From positions 4,712,001 through 4,776,000 of the forward strand of contig NZ_JADEXS020000001.1 of the NCBI RefSeq assembly GCF_015207005.2: DNA of 64,000 bases, read 5' to 3'. Positions 15,505-23,381 of this stretch are shown here, piece by piece. This DNA is from Desmonostoc muscorum LEGE 12446 (GTDB lineage Bacteria > Cyanobacteriota > Cyanobacteriia > Cyanobacteriales > Nostocaceae). The first letter of the stretch is position 1, and the number at the start of each line of letters is the position of its first letter. The notes under the pieces are model-generated. The model had not been told where the DNA came from and searched no databases. It was given only the letters and a program-made list of their open reading frames with translations. The translations under genes and the position numbers were made by a program.

Positions 15505-16593
15505 TTAGTCATTACTCATGCTATCCCGCCATCGTTCGCGCTTAGCCTTGCTTTCATCATCGCGCGATCGCGCTTCTTCCCAAGTCCCCCACATTCGAGA
15601 CTGCTGTTTTTCAACATGATTGATGAACTGCATAATTGACTGATCTGCCTTAATTGGGGTTTTCAAATCAAACTGAATAGTTTGGACAACTTTGATGTCA
15701 CCCATGAGAAAGTACTTACCTGCAATCTTAGTCAACCACAGCACAACTCGATTGGATAACCAACCAAAAATTCCCTTACGTTTTTTAACCATCAACACAA
15801 TTTGGCCTTCAGCTTTTCCCCCTTCATGAAGGCGCGTAGCAAACATCATGTGGACATGGAGGAAATCAGGACCAACTGTCACAATATTAATGGTACCGTA
15901 CCAATAACAAATACTGTAAGTGATGGTATTTTTGTAGAAAAGACGGATGAGCTTGATGAAAAATGAATTTTCTTTGATGGGTGCAGTGTTGGTGAAGATA
16001 ATCGCATTTTCGTTGAGTTGCTGTCTTTCAAAGAAAACTTCTACAGGCAGTTTGTGAACTGTATTTACGTGCTGAGCATCGATCGCATTAATCATCACCA
16101 CATGAGGGTGACAATTCATTAAAAAGTGAGAATGGATGGCAATATCACACTCTTTGTGTTCTAACTCTGGAACAAAAGGTAGAGGTTGTTGTGGTATTTC
16201 TCCAGTCCAAACCCAAATCATCCCGTACTTCTCAGCAGTTGGCCAAGATTGTAACTTCAAAGAAAGCGGCGTATCTAAACACGGGATATCAATACACATC
16301 CCTTCACCATCAAACTTCCAGTGGTGGAAAAAACAACGTAGTGCATTCCCCTCAACTTTGCCTTCAGCAAGATGAGCGCCCATATGTGGACAGTAGGCAT
16401 CAAAAGTAACTACTCTTTTATCTTTCCCACGGTAAATCACTAGTTCTCTGCCCAAAATCGTGACAGGTTTTACTTCACCTACCCGCAGATTTTGAGAGGG
16501 TATTACCCAATACCATCCTTCAATAAAACGCTCTGGATTATTAAAAGTTTTAGGTTTACGGGTTGAGTTAAAAGTCTGCGAGTTGAGATTCAT
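15505..16593 (-). CDS. Rieske-type (aromatic ring-hydroxylating) oxygenase, alpha-subunit-like
   Basis: 362 residues. The Rieske [2Fe-2S] centre is Cys68-x-His70 ... Cys87-xx-His90 (CPHMGAHL and CFFHHW). The mononuclear iron facial triad is suggested by NAIDAQHVNTVH (Asp172, His175, His180). The overall pattern fits the single-component Rieske monooxygenases of the chlorophyllide a oxygenase / vanillate demethylase type rather than multisubunit dioxygenases. Electrons would come from a ferredoxin. The substrate is not inferable, though cyanobacterial members often act on pigments or lipids. No partner reductase is adjacent; upstream lies a non-coding stretch of ~800 bp. Confidence 0.85.
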   Translation of the reverse strand: MNLNSQTFNSTRKPKTFNNPERFIEGWYWVIPSQNLRVGEVKPVTILGRELVIYRGKDKRVVTFDAYCPHMGAHLAEGKVEGNALRCFFHHWKFDGEGMCIDIPCLDTPLSLKLQSWPTAEKYGMIWVWTGEIPQQPLPFVPELEHKECDIAIHSHFLMNCHPHVVMINAIDAQHVNTVHKLPVEVFFERQQLNENAIIFTNTAPIKENSFFIKLIRLFYKNTITYSICYWYGTINIVTVGPDFLHVHMMFATRLHEGGKAEGQIVLMVKKRKGIFGWLSNRVVLWLTKIAGKYFLMGDIKVVQTIQFDLKTPIKADQSIMQFINHVEKQQSRMWGTWEEARSRDDESKAKRERWRDSMSND

Positions 16594-16910
16594 TTTTCTG
16601 GTTTCACTTGCAGTGAAGCGGTTAATCTACAAGTAACATGGGAACTATAAACAAACAGTTACTTTCAGTACTAGGACAAGGATTTACCCAATAAATTCAT
16701 ATAAAATCTTGAACTATTATCGTTAAAAATGTTAAAATTATGGCAACTAAATAGAAGCTTCCAGAAGCTGCCATAGACTCACAATAGATATTTTAAAAAT
16801 CAAAACTAAGTAGAATTTCTAATTAGATAAAAATTCTAGTTACTGATTATGATATTTTGCTATGTAAGAGATTAGACCTCTTGCAAAAGTCTCTAACACC
16901 CCACCCCCAA

Positions 16911-17045
16911 GGGACATCCAAGAATTAAATTAATCAATTCCTGCATACAACACTAGTATGCAATTTCTTCTCCCCCTGCCTCCCCTGCCTCCCCTGCTCC
17001 CCCTGCTCACCCAAGGGATTGATTATTTTTTTATTTGGAAGTCCC
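16911..17045. mobile_element. MITE-like element, family E copy 1
   Basis: Ends GGGACATCCA and TGGAAGTCCC are inverted repeats, and the similarity extends inward (ATTAATCAATTCC / GGGATTGATTATT). The interior is a CCCCTGCCTCC-type tandem repeat. A relative lies at 54153-54252. Confidence 0.6.
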
Positions 17046-17131
17046 CAACCGGGTAGCAACTGGCGCGACAGGGAGGAATGAGAGTTTCAGAGAGTTCTTG
17101 TGTAAGTCCTAAATCTGATGAAATCAAACTC

Positions 17132-17393
17132 TTGTGGGGTGGGCGTTTCGCCCGCGCAGTTTATATGGTGGGTAACATGCCATTGGTGTCAACTTAAGCT
17201 TAAACGCTTGTTCCACATACGCTTTACCCCACCCCCAACCCCTCCCCTTACTAAGGGGAGGGGCGGTTTTGGCTTTAGACAAAACCGGGGTGGGGTGACG
17301 CCGTGAGTAACCGTAAGTGAATGAACTCAATATCACGTCTTCACAAGGGTTTTACGTTAAGTTGACACCAATGGTAAGATGCCCACCCCACAA
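17132..17393. repeat. Inverted repeat split by a MITE
   Basis: The arm TTGTGGGGTGGGC (17132-17144) and its complement GCCCACCCCACAA (17381-17393) enclose MITE family A copy 2. Without it the arms would be ~45 bp apart, a typical Nostoc palindromic repeat. Confidence 0.65.
17181..17373. mobile_element. MITE family A, copy 2 (uninterrupted)
   Basis: 193 bp. The ends CATTGGTGTCAACTTAA and TTAAGTTGACACCAATG are a perfect 17-bp inverted repeat. The flanks GTAACATGC (17172-17180) and GTAAGATGC (17374-17382) are an 8-of-9 target duplication. The interior carries a second stem of CCCCTCCCCTTA type. No coding capacity. Confidence 0.85.
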
Positions 17394-17397
17394 CAAG

Positions 17398-18075
17398 TTA
17401 AACCAACGCCGCCACCTTCTCTAACAATCCCTGAAACAACCCTAACCCATCGCTATTGCCCAACACCGCATCAGACGCCCTTTCTGGGTGTGGCATCATT
17501 CCCAAAACAAAGCCAGAGCGATCGCAAATCCCCGCAATATTATTCAATGAACCATTGGGATTCTCTCCTGCATAGCGGAACAAGACTTGTCCGTTATCTT
17601 CAATTTCAGCGAGAGTAGCTGCGTCAGCGTAGAATCGTCCTTCGCCGTGGGCAATGGGCAAAGTGATAATTTCGTCATCCTTATAAGCTTGCGTCCAAGG
17701 TAGATTGGTACGCTCAACTTTTATAGAAACGCGATCGCAAATAAAATGCAAATCTCGATTTTTGGTCAACACCCCCGGCAACAGACCAGCTTCAGTTAAT
17801 ACCTGAAAACCGTTACAAATACCGAGGACAAATTTCCCCTTTTGGGCGTGTTCCACAACCTGCTGCATCACAGGCGAAAACCGGGCGATGGCACCACAGC
17901 GTAGATAATCCCCGTAACTAAAACCACCAGGTATAACAACAACATCCAAATCAGCAATGTCTGTATCTTGATGCCAAACCATACGAGTCGGTTGCCCCAA
18001 CAAGTCTCTGGTCACATAGGCGACATCGCGATCGCAATTAGAACCCGGAAAAACAACAACACCGAATTTAGTCAT
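17398..18075 (-). CDS. purQ: Phosphoribosylformylglycinamidine synthase, glutaminase subunit
   Basis: 225 residues, the full length for PurQ. Class I glutamine amidotransferase motifs are intact: GGFSYGDYLR, the nucleophile Cys87 in GICNGFQ, and the His/Glu pair in MMPHPERA near the end. It releases ammonia from glutamine for PurL in the fourth step of purine synthesis, working in a complex with PurS. purS lies immediately upstream on the same strand, 181 bp away, with a short-tandem-repeat hairpin in the spacer; purL is not in the window. Confidence 0.97.
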   Translation of the reverse strand: MTKFGVVVFPGSNCDRDVAYVTRDLLGQPTRMVWHQDTDIADLDVVVIPGGFSYGDYLRCGAIARFSPVMQQVVEHAQKGKFVLGICNGFQVLTEAGLLPGVLTKNRDLHFICDRVSIKVERTNLPWTQAYKDDEIITLPIAHGEGRFYADAATLAEIEDNGQVLFRYAGENPNGSLNNIAGICDRSGFVLGMMPHPERASDAVLGNSDGLGLFQGLLEKVAALV

Positions 18076-18085
18076 TTGTCAATTG

Positions 18086-18250
18086 GAATGGGGAATGGGG
18101 ACTGGGGACTGGGGACTGGTGATTGGGGACTGGGAAATGGGGAATCGGAAATGGTAAAGGGGGTATTTGGCATTGGGCATTGAGCATTGATTATTAATTA
18201 TTCTTCTCTGCTCCTCTACCCCCAGTACCCAGTCCCTAGTCCCCAGTCCC
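18086..18250. repeat. G-rich and C-rich heptamer repeats as inverted arms between purS and purQ
   Basis: Plus-strand GGGGACT heptamers (18097-18132) face AGTCCCC heptamers (18226-18256) across ~90 bp. The two arrays are mutually complementary, so the purS-purQ transcript could form a long hairpin between the two genes. Confidence 0.75.
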
Positions 18251-18256
18251 CACTCC

Positions 18257-18535
18257 CTAAAAGACCCCCGTCTGTGATTCGACCTCAATTAAATCAAAGC
18301 GATAATTTTCAATCACCGGATTTGCTAGCATTTGGTCACAGATGTTATTGAGGTCTTGACGCGCTTTTTTTTCATCCGGCGAGACGATGGTAAGTTCAAT
18401 GTACTTACCAATCCGCACTTGCTCAACGTTATCGTATCCCATTTGCTGGAGACCGGATTGTACAGCCACACCAGCAGGGTCTAAGACTGAGGGACGAAGT
18501 GTCACGTGAATTTTAGCTAGATACTTCCTTTGCAC
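18257..18535 (-). CDS. purS: Phosphoribosylformylglycinamidine synthase subunit PurS
   Basis: 92 residues, typical PurS length and pattern: KIHVTLRPSVLDPAGVAVQSGLQQMGY, then VRIGKYIEL and a C-terminal CDQMLANPVIENYRFDLIEV. The small homodimer bridges PurL and PurQ and helps channel ammonia. It lies upstream of purQ on the same strand and is divergent from the Zur-like gene. The start ATG gives the conserved N-terminus MQRKYLAKIHV. Confidence 0.96.
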   Translation of the reverse strand: MQRKYLAKIHVTLRPSVLDPAGVAVQSGLQQMGYDNVEQVRIGKYIELTIVSPDEKKARQDLNNICDQMLANPVIENYRFDLIEVESQTGVF

Positions 18536-18681
18536 GGGCTTTTTGCTGAATGCTGCGATCGCTATACTATAACTTTCTGTTCCAACTGAGTGAAAATAAG
18601 ATTACGAAGCAGTTAAAGTTAATTTATTAATTAGCCAGTCCAACAGCTTCAAATTACAGTGGCATATTTAAATAATTGTCT

Positions 18682-19065
18682 ATGACAGTCATACGCACCC
18701 GCAGTCAAGAGCGTATTTTGAACCTGCTAAAAACCATCAAAAAAGGCATTTCCGCCCAGGATATTTATGTAGAACTACGTAACACCAATCAAGGTATGGG
18801 TTTAGCCACGGTTTACCGCTCCTTAGAAGCCTTAAAACTCGAAGGCATGGTACAAATGCGGAATTTGGCTAACGGTGAAGCCCTTTACAGCCTAGCGCAG
18901 CAAGACAAACACCACCTTACCTGCTTGCAATGCGGTACCTCAATTCAAATTAATCAATGCCCCGTCCATAACCTAGAAGACCAGTTAGAAACCAGCCATA
19001 AATTTAAAATTTTTTACCACACCCTAGAGTTTTTTGGCTTGTGTAGCCAATGTCAGGCTTTGTAA
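18682..19065 (+). CDS. zur: Fur-family regulator, FurB/Zur type
   Basis: 127 residues from the ATG at 18682; a TTG two codons upstream is less likely. A winged helix (ISAQDIYVELRNTNQGMGLATVYRSLEAL) is followed by the dimerisation domain with two CxxC pairs, Cys81/Cys84 (CLQC) and Cys121/Cys124 (CSQC), that bind structural zinc. The regulatory site has His77/His78 and Cys93. Among the three Fur paralogues usual in Nostoc this matches the short FurB (Zur) type, which represses zinc-uptake genes under zinc-replete conditions; I separate it from FurA and FurC (PerR) by length and the ISAQDIY segment. The TGATA/TTATCA palindrome at 8977 may be one of its targets. Confidence 0.8.
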   Translation: MTVIRTRSQERILNLLKTIKKGISAQDIYVELRNTNQGMGLATVYRSLEALKLEGMVQMRNLANGEALYSLAQQDKHHLTCLQCGTSIQINQCPVHNLEDQLETSHKFKIFYHTLEFFGLCSQCQAL

Positions 19066-19258
19066 AAGGAGTTGGGAGTTGGGAGTTGGGAGTGGTGAGT
19101 GGTGACTGATAAACGCCACTTGCTCGACTTGGGGTTTCCCCAAGACCGCAGTGGCTCCTGTTGACTGTTAAGTTAGGAGTTATTCTCCTTGTCCCCTTGT
19201 CCCCTTGTTTTCCCCATCTCCCTCATCTTCCCACTCCCCACTCCCCACTCCCCACACC
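19066..19258. repeat. Short tandem repeats between convergent genes
   Basis: GGGAGTT heptamers just after the zur stop face C-rich CCCCACT repeats at ~19230-19255. No gene is seen in this stretch. Confidence 0.6.
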
Positions 19259-20266
19259 TCACCCAGGCCGATTATTCCCCGTCGATATTTCCCCACCAAA
19301 CAAGGGGTTAGAGTTTCCATTAGTAGCGTCCGTAACAATGGAACGCATCCCTTCTAGAGTCGCGGGAATACTGCGCGGGTCCATAAACATCACCTTGCTG
19401 CTGTCGCTGCTGCCAATCTTTGTACCCATTTCTAGATAATTTTGGGCGAGTAAAAACTGCAAGGCTTGTTGTGCGTTTGCTTCAGATTTGAGAGTATTGG
19501 TAATAATCTGCATTGCCTCAGCGGTTGCTTGGGCTTTGAGAACTTGTTGCTGACGTTCAGCTTGGGCTTGCAAGACAATGGTTTTTTGTTGCGCTTCTGC
19601 TTGCAGAATTGTCGCTTTTTGACGAGCTTCGGCATCTAAAATTTGTGCCTCGGCTTTACCTCTGGCAGTATTGACGGCAGCTTCGCGTTCACCCTCAGAA
19701 TTCAGAATTGCTGCTCGTCTGCGCCGTTCTGCCGACATTTGCAATTCCATTGATTCCCGCACCGCTTGAGAAGGAATAATATCTCGCAGTTCTACCCGCG
19801 TCACTTTTACCCCCCAAGGATCTGTAGCAATGTCCAAATCTCTTAACAAAAGTTCATTGATTTGGGAACGTGCAGTAAAGGTTTGATCTAACTCTAATTG
19901 CCCCATTTCCGAGCGAATTTGAGTCAGCACCATGTTTACCATTGCTGACTGGAGATTTTCTACTTTATACCAGGCTTTTTCCATATCTACAATCCGCCAG
20001 TAAAACACTGCATCTACCTCAATGCCAACGTTGTCGCGGGTGATGCATTTTTGGGGAGGAATATCTAAGACTTTTTCGCGGATGGTTTCTTGATAAACGA
20101 TTTTATCTAGGAAAGGAATTACAAAGTTCAAACCTGGTTCTAGCTTTTTGTTATAGCTACCCAATCTTTCCACCAAAGCTTCATTGCCTTGGTTGACGAC
20201 TTTCACAGTTCCTGCCACGGCACCACCACCAAGGGCTAAAAAGATTAGTAAAAATAACTGTTCCAT
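19259..20266 (-). CDS. SPFH/band 7 (stomatin-like, QmcA-type) membrane protein
   Basis: 335 residues. One N-terminal transmembrane helix ([16 protein letters not shown]) precedes the band 7 domain (~20-190: [32 protein letters not shown]...), then an Ala/Gln/Glu-rich coiled coil (~190-280) that drives oligomerisation. SPFH proteins form large cages in membrane microdomains and modulate membrane proteases and fluidity. The gene lies directly behind an NfeD gene on the same strand, the classical SPFH-NfeD pair. The C-terminus ([18 protein letters not shown]) is low complexity. The 227-bp spacer contains G/C-rich repeat arms. Confidence 0.9.
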   Translation of the reverse strand: MEQLFLLIFLALGGGAVAGTVKVVNQGNEALVERLGSYNKKLEPGLNFVIPFLDKIVYQETIREKVLDIPPQKCITRDNVGIEVDAVFYWRIVDMEKAWYKVENLQSAMVNMVLTQIRSEMGQLELDQTFTARSQINELLLRDLDIATDPWGVKVTRVELRDIIPSQAVRESMELQMSAERRRRAAILNSEGEREAAVNTARGKAEAQILDAEARQKATILQAEAQQKTIVLQAQAERQQQVLKAQATAEAMQIITNTLKSEANAQQALQFLLAQNYLEMGTKIGSSDSSKVMFMDPRSIPATLEGMRSIVTDATNGNSNPLFGGEISTGNNRPG

Positions 20267-20285
20267 TTTGAATCTCCTGATTTTA

Positions 20286-20487
20286 AATTTGAAAGAGGGA
20301 GTGGGGAGTAGGGAGTGGGGGGAGCAGGGGAGGCAGGGGAGGCAGGGGAGGCAGGGGGAGAGAAATAAATAAGTGTATTTAGGACTATAACGGTCGTAAA
20401 AAATACTAAGATTTTCTCTTCACTTCCCCTGCTCCCCCTGCCTCCCCACCTCACAAAATCGCATTGCTCCCCCCCACTCCCCACTTC
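20286..20487. repeat. G-rich and C-rich tandem repeats as inverted arms between the NfeD and SPFH genes
   Basis: GGAGTGGGGAGTAGGGAG and GGGGAGGCA units (20295-20362) face CTGCCTCCCC and ACTCCCCAC units (20420-20487). The arms are complementary, as at 18086-18250. Confidence 0.7.
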
Positions 20488-20493
20488 CAAGAA

Positions 20494-20928
20494 TTAAGAA
20501 CTCAACAAATTTTCTGGTATCACAATTAAAGTGGTGCCTTCTCTCCTGACGACATAAACTCTTTGATTGGGCGCTATGCTGAACTTGTCATCGTCACATC
20601 GTGCTTGCCAAGAATTTCCCTCGTACAGCACTCGCCCTGTTTTACCAGGTGGGATTTCTGTGAGGGTTTCAGCTGTGACTGCATCTTGAATTTTTGACTT
20701 GCGTCGTCGCGGTTGCAAAAAGCGACGGGAAAGCAGAATTAGTGTTGTGGAAAGTAACAGCCAAACCACAATTTGCAACCATAAACTTGTCAAACCGACT
20801 CCAGACAGCAGCGCCACGACAAAAGCGCTAATTCCCATCATGAAGGCGACGAAGGCCGATGGTAAGAACAGTTCCATTAAACAGAGAACTGCTCCTGCAA
20901 GAAGCCAAATTAAAGTAAAACTTGGCAT
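20494..20928 (-). CDS. Short NfeD-family membrane protein
   Basis: 144 residues. Two to three hydrophobic helices (~5-60) precede a C-terminal OB-fold-like NfeD domain (TEIPPGKTGRVLYEGNSWQARCDD...GTTLIVIPENLLSS). It belongs to the short class without the ClpP-like serine protease domain. NfeD proteins partner SPFH proteins, and the SPFH gene follows on the same strand. The function is inferred as a membrane-microdomain cofactor. Confidence 0.88.
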   Translation of the reverse strand: MPSFTLIWLLAGAVLCLMELFLPSAFVAFMMGISAFVVALLSGVGLTSLWLQIVVWLLLSTTLILLSRRFLQPRRRKSKIQDAVTAETLTEIPPGKTGRVLYEGNSWQARCDDDKFSIAPNQRVYVVRREGTTLIVIPENLLSS

Positions 20929-21162
20929 AGCGCTATCCTAAGACTCTACATTGACGTAAATGCATTTATACGATTAGATACACCCAGACGCAGGCTATTA
21001 ACGGAAAGCAAAATTTGGTTTTTTTACCAATAATTTTGATTAATTTCAGTAACAAGGTGTAGCCAGGGGTACACAAGTCCAGTCTATTCTAGCCTTCAAG
21101 TTGTTGACAGCTAAATTTAACCGAAATTCATGAGTTGATTTGTTCCTTAAATTTATACCTTT

Positions 21163-23154
21163 ATGATTTTTACTCAACCGATAATTTATTGTATAAATCC
21201 AAACTGTCATAACCCCATTAATTCTGAGGAAAATGCTGTTTGTGCCAGTTGTCAAACTCCCCTAGTTCATCGCTATCTCTGGGCTGTAGGCTCGTTGTCT
21301 GCCAAAGTGACACCGGGCACTAAGGTAGCAAATAGATATGAGGTAATTAGACACCAAGTTTGGCTGGATACTCAACCAGGACTACCGCCAGATGTACCTG
21401 AGGAATTGCCAAAAGCAGTAATTCCTTATTTACGGTTATATCAAGAACGGTTACATTTACCCCAGGCTTATGGGTTTGCTCGTCGCGTTGAGGAGGATGC
21501 AGGTGATATCCTCTTATTGGAAAATGTGCCGATAGATGAAACAGGGCATATTTACCCAACTATTGCCCAGGCGTGGGAGCAAGCAACGGCGGTACGACAA
21601 GTTTATTGGCTGTGGCAAATTCTCCAACTTTGGACACCTTTATCAGAATTGGGACTTGCCCGCAGTTTATTGGTGCAAGATAATTTGAGAGTCCAAGGTT
21701 GGTGTGTGCGACTCTTGGAACTGGTAGAGACGTTTCATGAAACTGTAGAGACGTTTCATGAAACGTCTCTACAAAATTTAGGACAGTGTTGGCAGCCTTG
21801 GGTAACATCTGCACAAACATCCATAGCCAAACGGTTGCAGAATATAGTCCAGCAGATGTGTGAAACTGAGGTAGAGTTAGATGTTATTGTTACTCAACTC
21901 AATAATTTACTACTAGCATCTGCGGCAGAGTTGCCTTTAAGTCTCAAGGTGGCAGGCTCCACAGATGTTGGCTTAGTAATGACGCAAAATGAAGATAGTT
22001 GTTATCCTAATGCTTTTAGTGACTTAGACGATCGCTTGATACCCCACTTATCGATTGTTTGCGATGGTATTGGCGGACATGAAGGCGGTGAAGTTGCTAG
22101 CCGGTTAGCAGTGGAGTCTGTGAAGTTGCAAATTCGCGTTTTGTTAGCGGAGGTTGCAGCACAAAGTCAACTTGTATCACCAGAGTTGTTGCAAGAACAA
22201 CTAGAAGCAAGCTTGCGGGTGGTGAATAATGTGATTTCAGCCCGCAATAATGAGCAAAAACGCCAAGGTAGAGAACGCATGGCGACAACTATTGTCATGG
22301 CTGTGCAAGTTCCCCAACGAATTCAGACTATCTCTGGTTGGCAATCAAACAATGGCCATGAATTATACTTAGCTAATGTTGGCGATAGTCGTGCTTATTG
22401 GATTACTCCTAACTATTGTCAGCTATTAACAATAGATGATGATGTAGTGACACGGGAAGTACGTTTCGCTAAAAGCTTGTATCGAAAAGCACTTTTAAGA
22501 CCAGATGCTACTGCCCTAACTCAAGCTTTGGGGACAAGAGATGCAGAATCTTTGCGTTTGAGGATTCAGCGTTTCATTGTGGAAGAAGATGGTATATTGC
22601 TGTTGTGTTCTGATGGTTTAAGCGATCGCAACTGGGTAGAACAATCTTGGCAAGATTATGCCAAACCTGTGTTCACGGGTGAAGTCACAGTTGAAGATGC
22701 TGTCCGCAATTGGATTAATCTGGCAAACGAGAAAAATGGGCGTGATAATATTTCGGTTGTTCTCACTTATTGCCGTGTTTCCCCAGAATATTTAGCAGTT
22801 GTTACTCCCACGCCGCCAGTAGAAATTATAGAAGCAGAAATAGAAGAACCAGAGGAACAAGAAGAATTACAGGAACAAGAAGAACAACCAATTTCCTTTA
22901 CAGAAAGTTCCCAAGCATTACTAGATTTAGAGATTCCAGAGGAACCAGTTACATCCCTAGAAATCGCACCAACTTTAATCGAAAAACCTAAGTTGCGTAA
23001 ACGCTTGGTAATGCTGGGGGGAGTGTTGGCATTGCTTGCAGGGGGTACAAGTTTGGGATTATTTGCTTGGTGGCAAATTAATCCTCAAGGATTTGAGCAA
23101 GTATGCCGGCAACTGCCTTCAAGGGTACAGCAAGTGTGTCCCGGTGGGAAGTAG
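21163..23154 (+). CDS. PP2C-family Ser/Thr phosphatase with N-terminal zinc ribbon and C-terminal membrane anchor
   Basis: 663 residues. Residues 10-30 hold a zinc ribbon (Cys10, Cys15, Cys27, Cys30). An all-alpha/kinase-like linker region (~50-250) follows. The PP2C domain (~265-535) has the metal-binding VMTQNEDS, CDGIGGHEGGE (Asp301), ANVGDSRAYW, LLLCSDGLSDR and GRDNISVVL. After an acidic Glu/Gln-rich stretch there is one transmembrane helix near the C-terminus (MLGGVLALLAGGTSLGLFAWW). The product would dephosphorylate Ser/Thr substrates at the cytoplasmic membrane face. A palindromic repeat is inserted in frame at codons ~188-204. Appears monocistronic. Confidence 0.9.
   Translation: MIFTQPIIYCINPNCHNPINSEENAVCASCQTPLVHRYLWAVGSLSAKVTPGTKVANRYEVIRHQVWLDTQPGLPPDVPEELPKAVIPYLRLYQERLHLPQAYGFARRVEEDAGDILLLENVPIDETGHIYPTIAQAWEQATAVRQVYWLWQILQLWTPLSELGLARSLLVQDNLRVQGWCVRLLELVETFHETVETFHETSLQNLGQCWQPWVTSAQTSIAKRLQNIVQQMCETEVELDVIVTQLNNLLLASAAELPLSLKVAGSTDVGLVMTQNEDSCYPNAFSDLDDRLIPHLSIVCDGIGGHEGGEVASRLAVESVKLQIRVLLAEVAAQSQLVSPELLQEQLEASLRVVNNVISARNNEQKRQGRERMATTIVMAVQVPQRIQTISGWQSNNGHELYLANVGDSRAYWITPNYCQLLTIDDDVVTREVRFAKSLYRKALLRPDATALTQALGTRDAESLRLRIQRFIVEEDGILLLCSDGLSDRNWVEQSWQDYAKPVFTGEVTVEDAVRNWINLANEKNGRDNISVVLTYCRVSPEYLAVVTPTPPVEIIEAEIEEPEEQEELQEQEEQPISFTESSQALLDLEIPEEPVTSLEIAPTLIEKPKLRKRLVMLGGVLALLAGGTSLGLFAWWQINPQGFEQVCRQLPSRVQQVCPGGK
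21724..21772. repeat. Dispersed palindrome inserted in frame in the PP2C gene
   Basis: GTAGAGACGTTTCATGAAAC occurs at 21724 and again at 21745, where it completes a perfect 28-bp palindrome ending ACGTCTCTAC (21772). The same GTAGAGACG...CGTCTCTAC frame recurs at 54300-54328 in a MITE. It adds VETFHETVETFHETSLQ without breaking the reading frame. Confidence 0.8.
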
Positions 23155-23311
23155 GGAATGGGGAGTGGCTTCAGTCAAGTCGGAAGCGGTGTAGTAAAAG
23201 TTTAACTGGTGTACTGTTACTGTGAAGCGATCGCACCACATATAACTTTACATGGCAACGACAAAGGCGATCGCTAGCTAAGCTCAGGCTTCTATACTTC
23301 AGCATATAGAA

Positions 23312-23340
23312 ACCAGCCCTTCACCGAAGTAAGGGCTGGT
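23312..23340. terminator. Hairpin between convergent genes
   Basis: ACCAGCCCTT and AAGGGCTGGT form a perfect 10-bp stem around a 9-nt loop. It lies between the ends of the PP2C and RTX genes and probably terminates one or both. The T-run is weak on both sides. Confidence 0.55.
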
Positions 23341-23381
23341 AATTGATATGATTAACTTGTCAAACCAATTTATATAAACTT

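Noticed and set aside
17118..17336. Short frames over the MITE family A copy
   Set aside because: They follow the inverted repeats and C-rich stem of a non-coding element.
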